This document shows positions 1-5,445 of a stretch of DNA of 5,854 bases, piece by piece. How positions within the stretch are numbered: the stretch's first letter is position 1; each line of letters begins with the position of its first letter. The position numbers were made by a program, and so were the translations under genes. The DNA lies in assembly GCA_001767575.1 (NCBI GenBank), contig MELI01000073.1, forward strand, positions 7,660 to 13,513, in the 5' to 3' direction. A model generated the notes under the pieces. The model worked only from the letters and a program-made list of their open reading frames with translations. It searched no databases and had not been told where the DNA came from. The stretch comes from Candidatus Aquicultor primus. GTDB lineage: Bacteria; Actinomycetota; Aquicultoria; Aquicultorales; Aquicultoraceae.

Positions 1-285
1 AAACACGGTGTAGCTCTGCCCGAGCGCGTTTTTGAGGAATTCGATGTTTCGCAGCGGCGAACTCCAGTCGCCATACTCCGTGCCCGTGTATACTATGGTA
101 GGTAATACCGCATCGATGTTGTGCGTCTCGCACACCTTAATAATAGCCGCCACGCTGTCTCTGCCGGCTATCTCACCGACAGCTAGACCTTCGGTATCTC
201 TTAAGACGGTTAGCCGCTCATGCGCGATGATATTCTCGGGGCGCTCGATGTTGCCGCTCTTCGCAGCGAGATTTTCGAAATTAAT
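1..285 (-). CDS. N-terminal part of an unknown protein with a PP-loop-like motif, ATT start, cut by the window edge
   Basis: This open frame of 95 codons reads leftward and leaves the window at base 1, so only the N-terminus is seen. Codon choice and protein character look real: it begins (M)NFENLAAKSGNIERPE. Residues 36-50 read VGEIAGRDSVAAIIK, where GRDS after a predicted strand resembles the SGGxDS PP-loop of ATP-pyrophosphatases. Residues 60-73 (VLPTIVYTGTEYGD) resemble the following strand and 'DTG-E' segment of that fold. The PP-loop assignment is inference from motif shape only; the substrate is unknown. A perfect AGGAGG (293-298) lies 7 nt before ATT at 283-285. There is no ATG, GTG, TTG or CTG between the upstream in-frame stop (307-309) and a GTG at codon 45, so ATT is the best start. 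The gene is divergent from the molybdoenzyme gene. Confidence 0.7.
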   Translation of the reverse strand, partial: MNFENLAAKSGNIERPENIIAHERLTVLRDTEGLAVGEIAGRDSVAAIIKVCETHNIDAVLPTIVYTGTEYGDWSSPLRNIEFLKNALGQSYTVF

Positions 286-292
286 TGTGGTT

Positions 293-298
293 CCTCCT
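293..298 (-). promoter_or_regulatory. Shine-Dalgarno AGGAGG that fixes an ATT start
   Basis: On the minus strand AGGAGG is followed by 7 nt (AACCACA) and then ATT. The spacing is ideal, no NTG codon is available, and so this site decides the start of the leftward gene. Confidence 0.7.
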
Positions 299-355
299 GG
301 GGCTGCTCAAAACTCTATGCTACTATCAACATACCTATTGTATCGACAAACTGCC

Positions 356-384
356 TTGTTAATCAAACAGCAAAACGTGATAGT
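356..384 (+). promoter_or_regulatory. Possible promoter of the molybdoenzyme gene
   Basis: TTGTTA (356-361), a 17-bp spacer and GATAGT (379-384) match the sigma-70 consensus at 4 of 6 positions in each box. It lies in the 142-bp divergent spacer, 44 bp before the rightward gene. No convincing promoter for the leftward gene was found here. A TTGT-ATCG-ACAA dyad at 338-349 lies just upstream and could be chance. Confidence 0.3.
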
Positions 385-427
385 TAGCTGGTGTGAAAAC
401 ATTTATAGCTCAAATGGGGGGGTCTTG

Positions 428-2368
428 ATGTCTGAAAGCAAAATCGTGCTCACGACCTGCACGAGGGATTGCCCGGATACCTGTGGAATCAACGCGCGGG
501 TGGTTGGGGGCAGATTGGTCGCCCTCAACGGTGTACGAGAGCACGATATCACCCATAGTTTTTTATGCCGCAAGGCCGCCGACTACATCCGCCGGGTCTA
601 CAGCCAGGATAGGTTGCACAAGCCGATACGCAAAGTCGACGGCGAGTGGCGGGAGATGAGTTGGGACGAGGCGTTCACCCTGGTGGCCGCTTTGACAAAG
701 AAGACCGTCGACCAGTACGGCAGCCTCTCGATTTTCCACTACCAGAGCGCCGGCTCGATAGGAGCCTTGAAGATACTGAACAAAAGGTTTTTTAATCTGC
801 TGGGCGGTGTCACGGAGGCGAGCGGCAGCCTCTGCGGAGGGGCCGCTATCGCTGGGCAGACCCAGGATTTCGGTCGGCGAAGCAGCCACGACCCCGGGGA
901 TCTTCTCAACGCGCGCGTGATTCTGCTTTGGGGGCGCAATCCGGCCGACACCAACCCGCATCTCATGCCGATTATTAAGTCGGCGCGATCCAAGGGGACA
1001 AAGGTTGTCCTTATAGACCCCCTTACGACGGACACATCGCGCTTCTGTGATATGCAGATAAGGCCGCGCCCCGGTATGGATGGGTACCTGGCGCTCGCAA
1101 TGGCAAAAGCAATTGTAGACTCTGACCGAGCCGACATGCGGTTTCTCAATGAGTGTTGCGACAATACCGACGCGTACCTGGCTATGGTGAAGAGCCGGGA
1201 TATGGCGGAGCTTGCCGCGATGTGCGGCATCGCGGTCGAAGAAATCGAGCTGTTGGCGCAAGTGTACGCAGGCTATAAGCCGGCGGCTATCGTTTGCGGC
1301 TGGGGCCTGCAGCGTTACCAGTGGGGTGCGGAGACTTTTCGTCTGATAGACGCGCTTGGCGCCGTCACGGGTAACTTCGGCATCGAGGGCGGCGGGGTAA
1401 GCCATGGCCGTGATAACGACGGCCTCTTCGACCAGAAGGTGAAAGGCAAAGAGTTTGCACGGCACTCGCGCACCATTCCCAAGCCGCTTCTAGCAACGGC
1501 GCTGCGCGAGGCGCAAGACCCGCCGATAAAGATGGCGTTTATCAACGGGGCAAACCCGCTCAACCAGTCGCCGGACGCATCATCGGTCGTCGAAGCGTTC
1601 AAGGATTTGGACTATGTTGTCGTGCTGGAGCAATTTATGACCGACACGGCGGAGGCCGCCGACATCGTACTCCCGGCAACGACCTATCTCGAAGAGACCG
1701 ATGTGGTAGCGAGTTTCTGGCACGGCTTTATCGGGTCTGTGAACCCGGCTATCGCGCCGGTCGGCGAGGCGAAGTCGGACTTTGAGATATTTCAGGAACT
1801 GGCGAATCGCCTAGGGGTCGGAGAAGAGATGGCGGGGAGCGCCGACGAGTGGCTGGAGCGGATTCTCGAGCCGCTCAAAGGGAAAGGCATCACGCTGGCG
1901 TCGCTGCGCGAAGGCCACCGGCGAATCCCGAATCTGCCGGCGGTCCCTTATGAAGGGGGCGTCTTCCCGACGGAATCGGGGCGGCTTAACCTGGTTACGA
2001 GTTTTTCGCAACCTCGACTGGGCTCCGATGAGTACCCGCTTATCCTGTTGACGCCCCACTCCCGGCGCTGGGTGCATTCTCAGATTCTACCCCAAGACCA
2101 TGACGCGCCGCTGGAAGCGAAGGTCAAGCCTGAAACCGCCGAAGCTAACGGCTTGGCTGACGGAGTGACTGCGACAGTCGTATCCGACGCGGGAAGCCTT
2201 GCGGTTGTGGTAAAGCATGACGAGGGCGTGCCTGTTGGGGTCGTCAGTATCGAGCAAGGCCGCTGGATGAAATACCACCAGTCGGTCAACCAGCTTACCT
2301 CACCGATTATGAGCTTCGAGGGCGACAATGCGTGCTACTACCAGACGACCGTGAAGCTCGTGAAGTAG
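428..2368 (+). CDS. Molybdopterin oxidoreductase of the DMSO reductase family, probable cytoplasmic catalytic subunit
   Basis: A 646-residue protein of the Mo/W-bisPGD family. The N-terminal [4Fe-4S] motif is C11-x3-C15-x3-C19-x27-C47. Family features follow: W79-DEA, GRNPADTNPH near 175-185, a middle region with INGANPLNQSP, ADIVLPATTYLEETD, and a C-terminal pterin-binding domain from about residue 537 (LLTPHSRRWVHSQ) to the end. C136 in the segment GSLCGG is the likely Mo ligand. The next residue is G rather than the H that follows Cys/Sec in formate dehydrogenases, so a formate dehydrogenase call is not supported and the substrate stays unknown. No Tat signal precedes the cluster, so it is probably cytoplasmic. 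ATG 428 is chosen because the frame upstream (open to 32) has no family similarity and overlaps the divergent gene, while a G-rich run (416-422) sits 5 nt before the ATG. No dedicated electron-transfer or membrane-anchor subunit adjoins it. Confidence 0.93.
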   Translation: MSESKIVLTTCTRDCPDTCGINARVVGGRLVALNGVREHDITHSFLCRKAADYIRRVYSQDRLHKPIRKVDGEWREMSWDEAFTLVAALTKKTVDQYGSLSIFHYQSAGSIGALKILNKRFFNLLGGVTEASGSLCGGAAIAGQTQDFGRRSSHDPGDLLNARVILLWGRNPADTNPHLMPIIKSARSKGTKVVLIDPLTTDTSRFCDMQIRPRPGMDGYLALAMAKAIVDSDRADMRFLNECCDNTDAYLAMVKSRDMAELAAMCGIAVEEIELLAQVYAGYKPAAIVCGWGLQRYQWGAETFRLIDALGAVTGNFGIEGGGVSHGRDNDGLFDQKVKGKEFARHSRTIPKPLLATALREAQDPPIKMAFINGANPLNQSPDASSVVEAFKDLDYVVVLEQFMTDTAEAADIVLPATTYLEETDVVASFWHGFIGSVNPAIAPVGEAKSDFEIFQELANRLGVGEEMAGSADEWLERILEPLKGKGITLASLREGHRRIPNLPAVPYEGGVFPTESGRLNLVTSFSQPRLGSDEYPLILLTPHSRRWVHSQILPQDHDAPLEAKVKPETAEANGLADGVTATVVSDAGSLAVVVKHDEGVPVGVVSIEQGRWMKYHQSVNQLTSPIMSFEGDNACYYQTTVKLVK

Positions 2369-2557
2369 GACAACGCCATCTACTACGTCAACCTCCATGT
2401 CGATAGGATCTGGCCGGCTACTCCGCCGACGCGCCGGTTTTTCTTGGGCGCAAAGCCATGGTCTAAGAACCCGCTGACATCTTTGGTTATCGAAGGAGAG
2501 TCCACGGCTCGAAAAGCATGTATAACTCTTGTTTGGTCAAGCCGGTAGCCTCGAAAG

Positions 2558-2613
2558 AATAATCCGGAAATAACGGGCAACATTCGTAAGTTTGCAGGCG
2601 TATCCGGATTATT
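2558..2613. repeat. 10-bp perfect inverted repeat, 36-nt spacer
   Basis: AATAATCCGG (2558-2567) and its exact reverse complement CCGGATTATT (2604-2613) flank 36 nt. Inside, GCAA (2577-2580) can pair with TTGC (2592-2595), so an RNA could fold into an extended hairpin. No T-run follows, so it is not a standard terminator. It lies upstream of the candidate promoter at 2641, which argues against a leader RNA for the next gene. Confidence 0.5.
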
Positions 2614-2640
2614 AGAGAAAACGTTCTATATTAAAAGACG

Positions 2641-2670
2641 TTACACAAAGTATCTTTTAACGGATAGAAT
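2641..2670 (+). promoter_or_regulatory. Candidate promoter for the small membrane protein gene
   Basis: TTACAC (2641-2646), an 18-bp spacer and TAGAAT (2665-2670, 5 of 6 to TATAAT) lie in AT-rich sequence 29 bp before the ATG at 2700. Confidence 0.45.
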
Positions 2671-2699
2671 ATTTAAGGGTTAACTATTTAGGGGTTGTA

Positions 2700-3014
2700 A
2701 TGGAACTGCCGAAATGGCTTGAGCTTACATTATTTATAGGCGCTTGGTTAGTCGCTCTCATCAGGCTGCGTTACGGCATCAAGGCTTACCTTTCACGGGG
2801 GAGTATCTTTGGTGTCGGCAGAAGGTATTCCCGGGTGGGTTTCGTCGCCAATACCGGCTATGCGATAACGGCGGCTCTATTGGGGGTATATTTCCTGCTC
2901 GCTTATCTCGACCACGGCGCGGCGACCCTGTTTTTCGGGCTGGGCGCGGGGCTTCTCGTCATCGTCGTGATACTTGAGTTGACCTTCAGGAACCGCGACC
3001 TGAAGAGCGGATAG
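2700..3014 (+). CDS. Small integral membrane protein of unknown function
   Basis: A 104-residue protein that I do not recognise. Three hydrophobic segments are visible, about 7-23 (LELTLFIGAWLVALIRL), 48-70 and 74-95. They are separated by a basic loop (R22 to R45, with RLRYGIK and GRRYSR) and by LDHGA at 70-74. The tail RNRDLKSG is basic. By the positive-inside rule the loop at 24-47 and perhaps the C-terminus face the cytoplasm. AGGGG (2690-2694) sits 5 nt before ATG 2700, and a candidate promoter lies just upstream. The gene is separated from the following operon by 142 bp with that operon's own promoter, so it is probably a single-gene unit. An overlapping frame at 2744-2977 is a shadow. 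Confidence 0.75.
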   Translation: MELPKWLELTLFIGAWLVALIRLRYGIKAYLSRGSIFGVGRRYSRVGFVANTGYAITAALLGVYFLLAYLDHGAATLFFGLGAGLLVIVVILELTFRNRDLKSG

Positions 3015-3089
3015 TCTATAGCCCACACCGGGTACCCCACCCATCCTACAGCATAAGCATATAATATCACACTAATACTGAGGGAATAC

Positions 3090-3118
3090 TTGACAACAAT
3101 GTTTAGACGCGATACCCT
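3090..3118 (+). promoter_or_regulatory. Promoter of the ferredoxin-selenoprotein operon
   Basis: A perfect TTGACA -35 box (3090-3095), a 17-bp spacer and TACCCT (3113-3118) as the -10 region. The weak -10 lies inside the palindrome at 3112-3127. This arrangement is expected when a repressor blocks polymerase at the -10. The start of transcription would fall near 3125, about 30 nt before the ferredoxin ATG. Confidence 0.6.
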
Positions 3119-3127
3119 AGGGGGTAT
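3112..3127. promoter_or_regulatory. Palindromic operator resembling CsoR/CstR-family sites
   Basis: ATACCC-TAGG-GGGTAT is a dyad with perfect 6-bp arms overlapping the -10 box. Known: CsoR-family repressors (copper-sensing CsoR, persulfide-sensing CstR and relatives) bind TACCC-N-GGGTA-type sites. Inference: the operon is controlled by such a repressor, whose gene is not in this window. The half-site GGGGGTATA (3120-3128) recurs at 3147-3155, over the ferredoxin ribosome binding site. Confidence 0.55.
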
Positions 3128-3156
3128 AAAATATTAAATTGTTCTTGGGGGTATAT

Positions 3157-3396
3157 ATGGCGAAGAAGATACTAGTCAAGGCGGAAATCGACCAGAATAG
3201 GTGCGACCGCTCGCCGGGTTGTCCGGCGCGTAGGGCGTGTCCGACAAATGCGATTGTCAGCGACACGCAGACCGAAACAGTATTTTCGTATTTTGGATTT
3301 GGAACGAAGCCCAATTACTCTATCGAAGAAGATTTATGCGCGGGCTGCGGAGTTTGTACAGCACGGTGCCCGATGGGCGCCATAACGATGCGATAG
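3157..3396 (+). CDS. Atypical ferredoxin with seven cysteines
   Basis: A 79-residue 4Fe-4S-type protein. The C-terminal motif is classical: C61-x2-C64-x2-C67-x3-C71-P, giving CAGCGVCTARCPMGAI. The N-terminal motif is non-standard: C16-x5-C22-x5-C28-P, within CDRSPGCPARRACPTNAI. In 2[4Fe-4S] ferredoxins the fourth Cys of each motif serves the other cluster, so only three ligands (C16, C22, C71) would remain for one site. That suggests one [4Fe-4S] plus a 3Fe or labile site, or one cluster only. The segment VSDTQTETVFSYFGFGTKPNYSIEED (34-59) between them is long. Likely a soluble electron carrier. ATG 3157 is chosen over the upstream in-frame TTG 3139 because GGGGG (3147-3151) sits 5 nt before it and MAKKILVKAEID is a normal ferredoxin N-terminus. 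First gene of the operon. Confidence 0.88.
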   Translation: MAKKILVKAEIDQNRCDRSPGCPARRACPTNAIVSDTQTETVFSYFGFGTKPNYSIEEDLCAGCGVCTARCPMGAITMR

Positions 3397-3407
3397 GAGG
3401 AGCTGCC

Positions 3408-3695
3408 ATGAGCGCAACCGAAAAAGCCGATGCGATGATGGAAGACCAACATGCGATAAAGGTGACGGAGTTTAAGGAAAAAATCAAAGCGATGAGCAAG
3501 GAGGAGCTCCGGGACGAACTGGAAATCCTCAATGAGAATCTGGAAGATATCGAGATAGAGAAGCGCCTGATTCTTGGCCAGACCGGTGTTCACATCAACG
3601 CCGTGGCCATCGACGAGTACCGCAATTCGTTTGACCGAGAAATCAAGGCGACGCAGGCGATGATAGATGTAGCTAAAGAAGCCCTAGGGGTTTAG
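3408..3695 (+). CDS. Small charged helical protein of unknown function
   Basis: A 95-residue protein rich in E, K and D with no cysteine; I do not recognise it. Residues about 15-56 form a likely long amphipathic helix or coiled coil (FKEKIKAMSKEELRDELEIL and onward). A turn follows with G57-QTG-V61-H62, then a second helix, 66-93, containing IDEYRNSFDREI. This suggests a two-helix hairpin that could dimerise. AGGAGG (3395-3400) lies 7 nt before ATG 3408 and overlaps the stop codon of the ferredoxin gene (TAGGAGG), so the two are translationally close. Its place between a ferredoxin and a selenoprotein gene hints at a scaffold or partner role; this is inference. A longer frame from 3237 overlaps the ferredoxin and is not used. 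Confidence 0.82.
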   Translation: MSATEKADAMMEDQHAIKVTEFKEKIKAMSKEELRDELEILNENLEDIEIEKRLILGQTGVHINAVAIDEYRNSFDREIKATQAMIDVAKEALGV

Positions 3696-3704
3696 GAGGA
3701 TAGC

Positions 3705-4028
3705 ATGGAAACAGCAACAAAACCTATAAGAATAGATATTTTTAACGACGGCAACTCATGCGGATTTGGTTGAGGCTCACACGGTCTATCTCAGGCTGAG
3801 ATAAACTGGATGGTAGTCGACCCACTCAAAAACAACTACGGTGACGCGGTTGCGATCAGCTACTTCGATATAAACGACGAGGGTTTGCATCCCGATATCA
3901 AGAGGCTGATAGACGAACACAACCTGCCCGTTCCGTTGACCTTTATCAACGGCGAGAGCGTAAGCGCGGGATATATCTCATATTACGATTTGACCCGAAG
4001 GATAGACGGTCTGTTTAAAACTGAATAG
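3705..4028 (+). CDS. Probable selenoprotein, thioredoxin-fold-like, with a C-x3-U motif and in-frame UGA
   Basis: Reading through TGA 3771-3773 as selenocysteine gives one 107-residue protein beginning METATKPIRIDIFNDG. Cys19 and Sec23 lie in SCGFGUGSHG right after the first predicted strand, where thioredoxin-fold redox motifs sit. Later parts (AVAISYFDIND, 46-56; LPVPLTFINGESVSAGYISY, 76-95, with a Pro before a strand) complete a thioredoxin-like pattern with some resemblance to the YuzD and ArsD families; family placement is inference. AGGAGG (3694-3699) lies 5 nt before ATG 3705 and overlaps the previous stop. A hairpin fitting a bacterial SECIS follows the UGA. Without recoding, the gene would make a 22-residue peptide, and the remaining frame (from an ATG at 3810) has no Shine-Dalgarno and lacks the first strand. 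A pseudogene is the main alternative, but the codon sits exactly at the redox motif. Last gene of the operon. Confidence 0.85.
3782..3808 (+). promoter_or_regulatory. Probable bacterial SECIS hairpin
   Basis: TATCTCA (3787-3793), loop GGC (3794-3796) and TGAGATA (3797-3803) make a perfect 7-bp stem. One C-A mismatch below it, 3782-3785 pairs with 3805-3808, giving about 11 bp in all. The loop begins with G, and 20 nt separate it from the UGA (3771-3773). Both fit the known bSECIS rules: G in the first loop positions, and a loop roughly 16-37 nt after UGA. It would bind SelB to direct Sec-tRNA insertion. Confidence 0.75.
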
Positions 4029-4094
4029 CGCGAGAATCGAATAGCGCCGCAATCGAATATCGCGAAAATTAAATAGCGTTACAACTGAATATGG
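4023..4094 (+). repeat. Degenerate 16-bp tandem repeat, four and a half copies
   Basis: Units start at 4023, 4039, 4055, 4071 and 4087 (partial): GAATAGCGCGAGAATC, GAATAGCGCCGCAATC, GAATATCGCGAAAATT, AAATAGCGTTACAACT, GAATATGG. Units 2 and 3 match unit 1 at 13 of 16 positions, unit 4 at 10 of 16. The first unit contains the last codon (GAA) and stop (TAG) of the selenoprotein gene, so the array seems to have grown from the 3' end of that gene into the spacer. Confidence 0.8.
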
Positions 4095-4109
4095 TAGGAC
4101 ATAAAGAGG

Positions 4110-4149
4110 ACAAGCTCCAGGCGACAAGAGCCGGGAGCTTGTTTGATTC
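4110..4149. terminator. Bidirectional terminator between convergent genes
   Basis: ACAAGCTCC (4110-4118) pairs with GGAGCTTGT (4134-4142). One A-G mismatch inside, GGC (4120-4122) pairs with GCC (4130-4132) around the loop GACAAGA. On the plus strand a T-rich stretch (TTTGATTCTT) follows; on the minus strand a CCTCTTTAT stretch follows. It ends the selenoprotein operon and, from the other side, the DUF1015 gene, whose stop codon is at 4150-4152. Confidence 0.75.
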
Positions 4150-5445
4150 TTACCACTCGAGCCTATTGAAGACCAGCCCGGACAGGAGTTTGGGATAGAA
4201 GTAAGTCGATTTCTGCGGCATTATCTCGCCTACGCCGGCTATCCCTCGCACATCGTCGACCTTCGTCGGGTTGAGGAAGAACGCCATCTGGTAGGTGCCG
4301 CCTGTTACTAATTCGACCGCTTCGTTCTCATTGGTCGTAAATTTTATGCTGTTTTCGATGTTCGTTCCGCCGAACCCCAGGACGCGGTTGATTATTACGT
4401 GGTGGAGCATAGTGACGTCGAGAAGCTTCCACGCTTTGGATTCGGGGCCGTCAAGCAACTGCAGAATCCCCGCTTCGTTTTTTAAAGTAAGCAAGTAGAA
4501 CGTGCCGTTGCCCATGTAGACGCCGATTGAGTGCTTGTCGGCATTGGCCGCGAGTCCGGCCATCACCTTATCGACCGTCTCCATTTTTTCGACCGCAAAG
4601 ACATGCTCCAAGTTCGCCCGGAATTTGTCGTTGTTTATCTTAGGGAGGTTCTTCAGCATCCGGTGCGTCGGCAATATGGTCAAACCTTCGCTATCCATGT
4701 TGACGAACATCATCATCGTAAAGTCGAACGCCCTCCCACCGGAATCGTCGCCGGTGGCCTTGCGCATCTCATCGCGATAATTGATGGCGGTCTCGTAACG
4801 ATGGTGACCGTCGGCTATATATAATGGTTTATCGAGCATGAGTTCTTGTATCTCTGCTATCACGGCCGGGTCACTGATTGCCCAGAGCCGGTGGATAATG
4901 CCGTCGACTTCGATATCGACGCGTGGCTTCTCGTTCGTGTGCCCACGAAGAATCGCATCGACATTGTTCTCCGGGTCGGAGAAGAGGCTGAAAATCTGGC
5001 TGAAATTCGTGCCGCACGCGCGCATCAGGCGGAGCCGGTCGGCCTTGGGTCCTTTTAGCGTGCGCTCATGGGCTTTGATTTTTCCGGTCGAGAAGTCCTC
5101 GACCCTGGTGAGCGCGATGAACCCGATTCGGTTCATCGTCACACCCCTGACCTCGTATTCTTGTTCATAAACATAGATGGACGGCTCTAAGTCGCGCACC
5201 AGGACGCCTTTTTCGAGCCAGTCGCTATATGTGCTCCATGCTCTCGCGTATTTATTGTTTTTGGAGCCGTCGGTCGACGAACCCTGAGGAAGTTCCAGGC
5301 GCACCACATTATATTTGCTGTTCTTTAAGAGCGTTTTATGGGCTTCTTCGCCTATAACATCGTATGGAGGAGCGACTACCGTAGACAGGTCTTCAACAAT
5401 GCTCTTGTTATACAACACGCCCTTCAAAGGTCTAATCTCTGCCAA
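4150..5445 (-). CDS. DUF1015 family protein
   Basis: A 431-residue protein close to the usual DUF1015 (COG4198) length of somewhat over 400. Hallmarks: AEIRPLKGVLYN at the N-terminus, VAPPYDVI (24-31), AHERTLKGPKADRLRL (125-140), ADGHHRYETA (211-220) and LPTHRML (258-264). The clustered H, R and D residues suggest an active site, but the biochemical function of the family is not established. In other bacteria it is often found near serine-biosynthesis genes; none is visible here. No signal peptide or membrane segment is seen, so it is probably cytoplasmic. The start is TTG (5443-5445) with GGAG (5456-5459) 10 nt upstream. An ATG at 5459-5461 is out of frame and soon stops, and the family N-terminus MAEIRP fits the TTG. 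It converges on the selenoprotein operon. Confidence 0.93.
   Translation of the reverse strand: MAEIRPLKGVLYNKSIVEDLSTVVAPPYDVIGEEAHKTLLKNSKYNVVRLELPQGSSTDGSKNNKYARAWSTYSDWLEKGVLVRDLEPSIYVYEQEYEVRGVTMNRIGFIALTRVEDFSTGKIKAHERTLKGPKADRLRLMRACGTNFSQIFSLFSDPENNVDAILRGHTNEKPRVDIEVDGIIHRLWAISDPAVIAEIQELMLDKPLYIADGHHRYETAINYRDEMRKATGDDSGGRAFDFTMMMFVNMDSEGLTILPTHRMLKNLPKINNDKFRANLEHVFAVEKMETVDKVMAGLAANADKHSIGVYMGNGTFYLLTLKNEAGILQLLDGPESKAWKLLDVTMLHHVIINRVLGFGGTNIENSIKFTTNENEAVELVTGGTYQMAFFLNPTKVDDVRGIAGVGEIMPQKSTYFYPKLLSGLVFNRLEW

Larger units (their letters stand above)
2369..2699. other. Spacer without a confident gene between the molybdoenzyme and membrane-protein genes
   Basis: This 331-bp stretch has no gene I can support. 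The plus frame in phase with the molybdoenzyme stays open for 59 codons after its TAG, to another TAG at 2546-2548, with coding-like codons at first. A 66-codon minus frame (2383-2583) overlaps it. Neither has a good ribosome binding site or a recognisable domain, so one may be a gene remnant. From about 2558 the sequence turns AT-rich and carries an inverted repeat and a candidate promoter, listed separately. No T-tailed terminator hairpin was seen after the molybdoenzyme gene. Confidence 0.5.

Noticed and set aside
32..427. N-terminal 132-codon extension of the molybdoenzyme frame
   Set aside because: It overlaps the divergent gene antisense, starts at a TTG without a ribosome binding site and lacks family similarity. 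The iron-sulfur motif begins 10 residues after the ATG at 428, as expected.
563..1465. 300-codon minus-strand open frame inside the molybdoenzyme gene
   Set aside because: It is antisense to a clear family protein, with no ribosome binding site or domain. Long antisense frames are common in GC-rich coding sequence.
2366..2368. TAG of the molybdoenzyme as pyrrolysine readthrough
   Set aside because: The protein ends where the family normally ends. Pyrrolysine is known mainly in methylamine methyltransferases, and nothing here supports recoding.
3030..3037. GGGTACCC palindrome as a second CsoR-type site
   Set aside because: The arms are in the opposite order (GGG then CCC, without the TACCC-N-GGGTA layout), it is far from the -35 box, and it is short enough to be chance.
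3237..3407. Extended start of the helical protein inside the ferredoxin gene
   Set aside because: It is out of frame with the ferredoxin, while AGGAGG at 3395-3400 clearly serves ATG 3408.
3810..4028. 72-residue gene starting at ATG 3810
   Set aside because: It lacks a Shine-Dalgarno and the first strand and redox motif. The upstream frame with AGGAGG, TGA and hairpin explains it better.
4023..4094. Tandem repeat as a CRISPR array
   Set aside because: The 16-bp units are contiguous, with no unique spacers.
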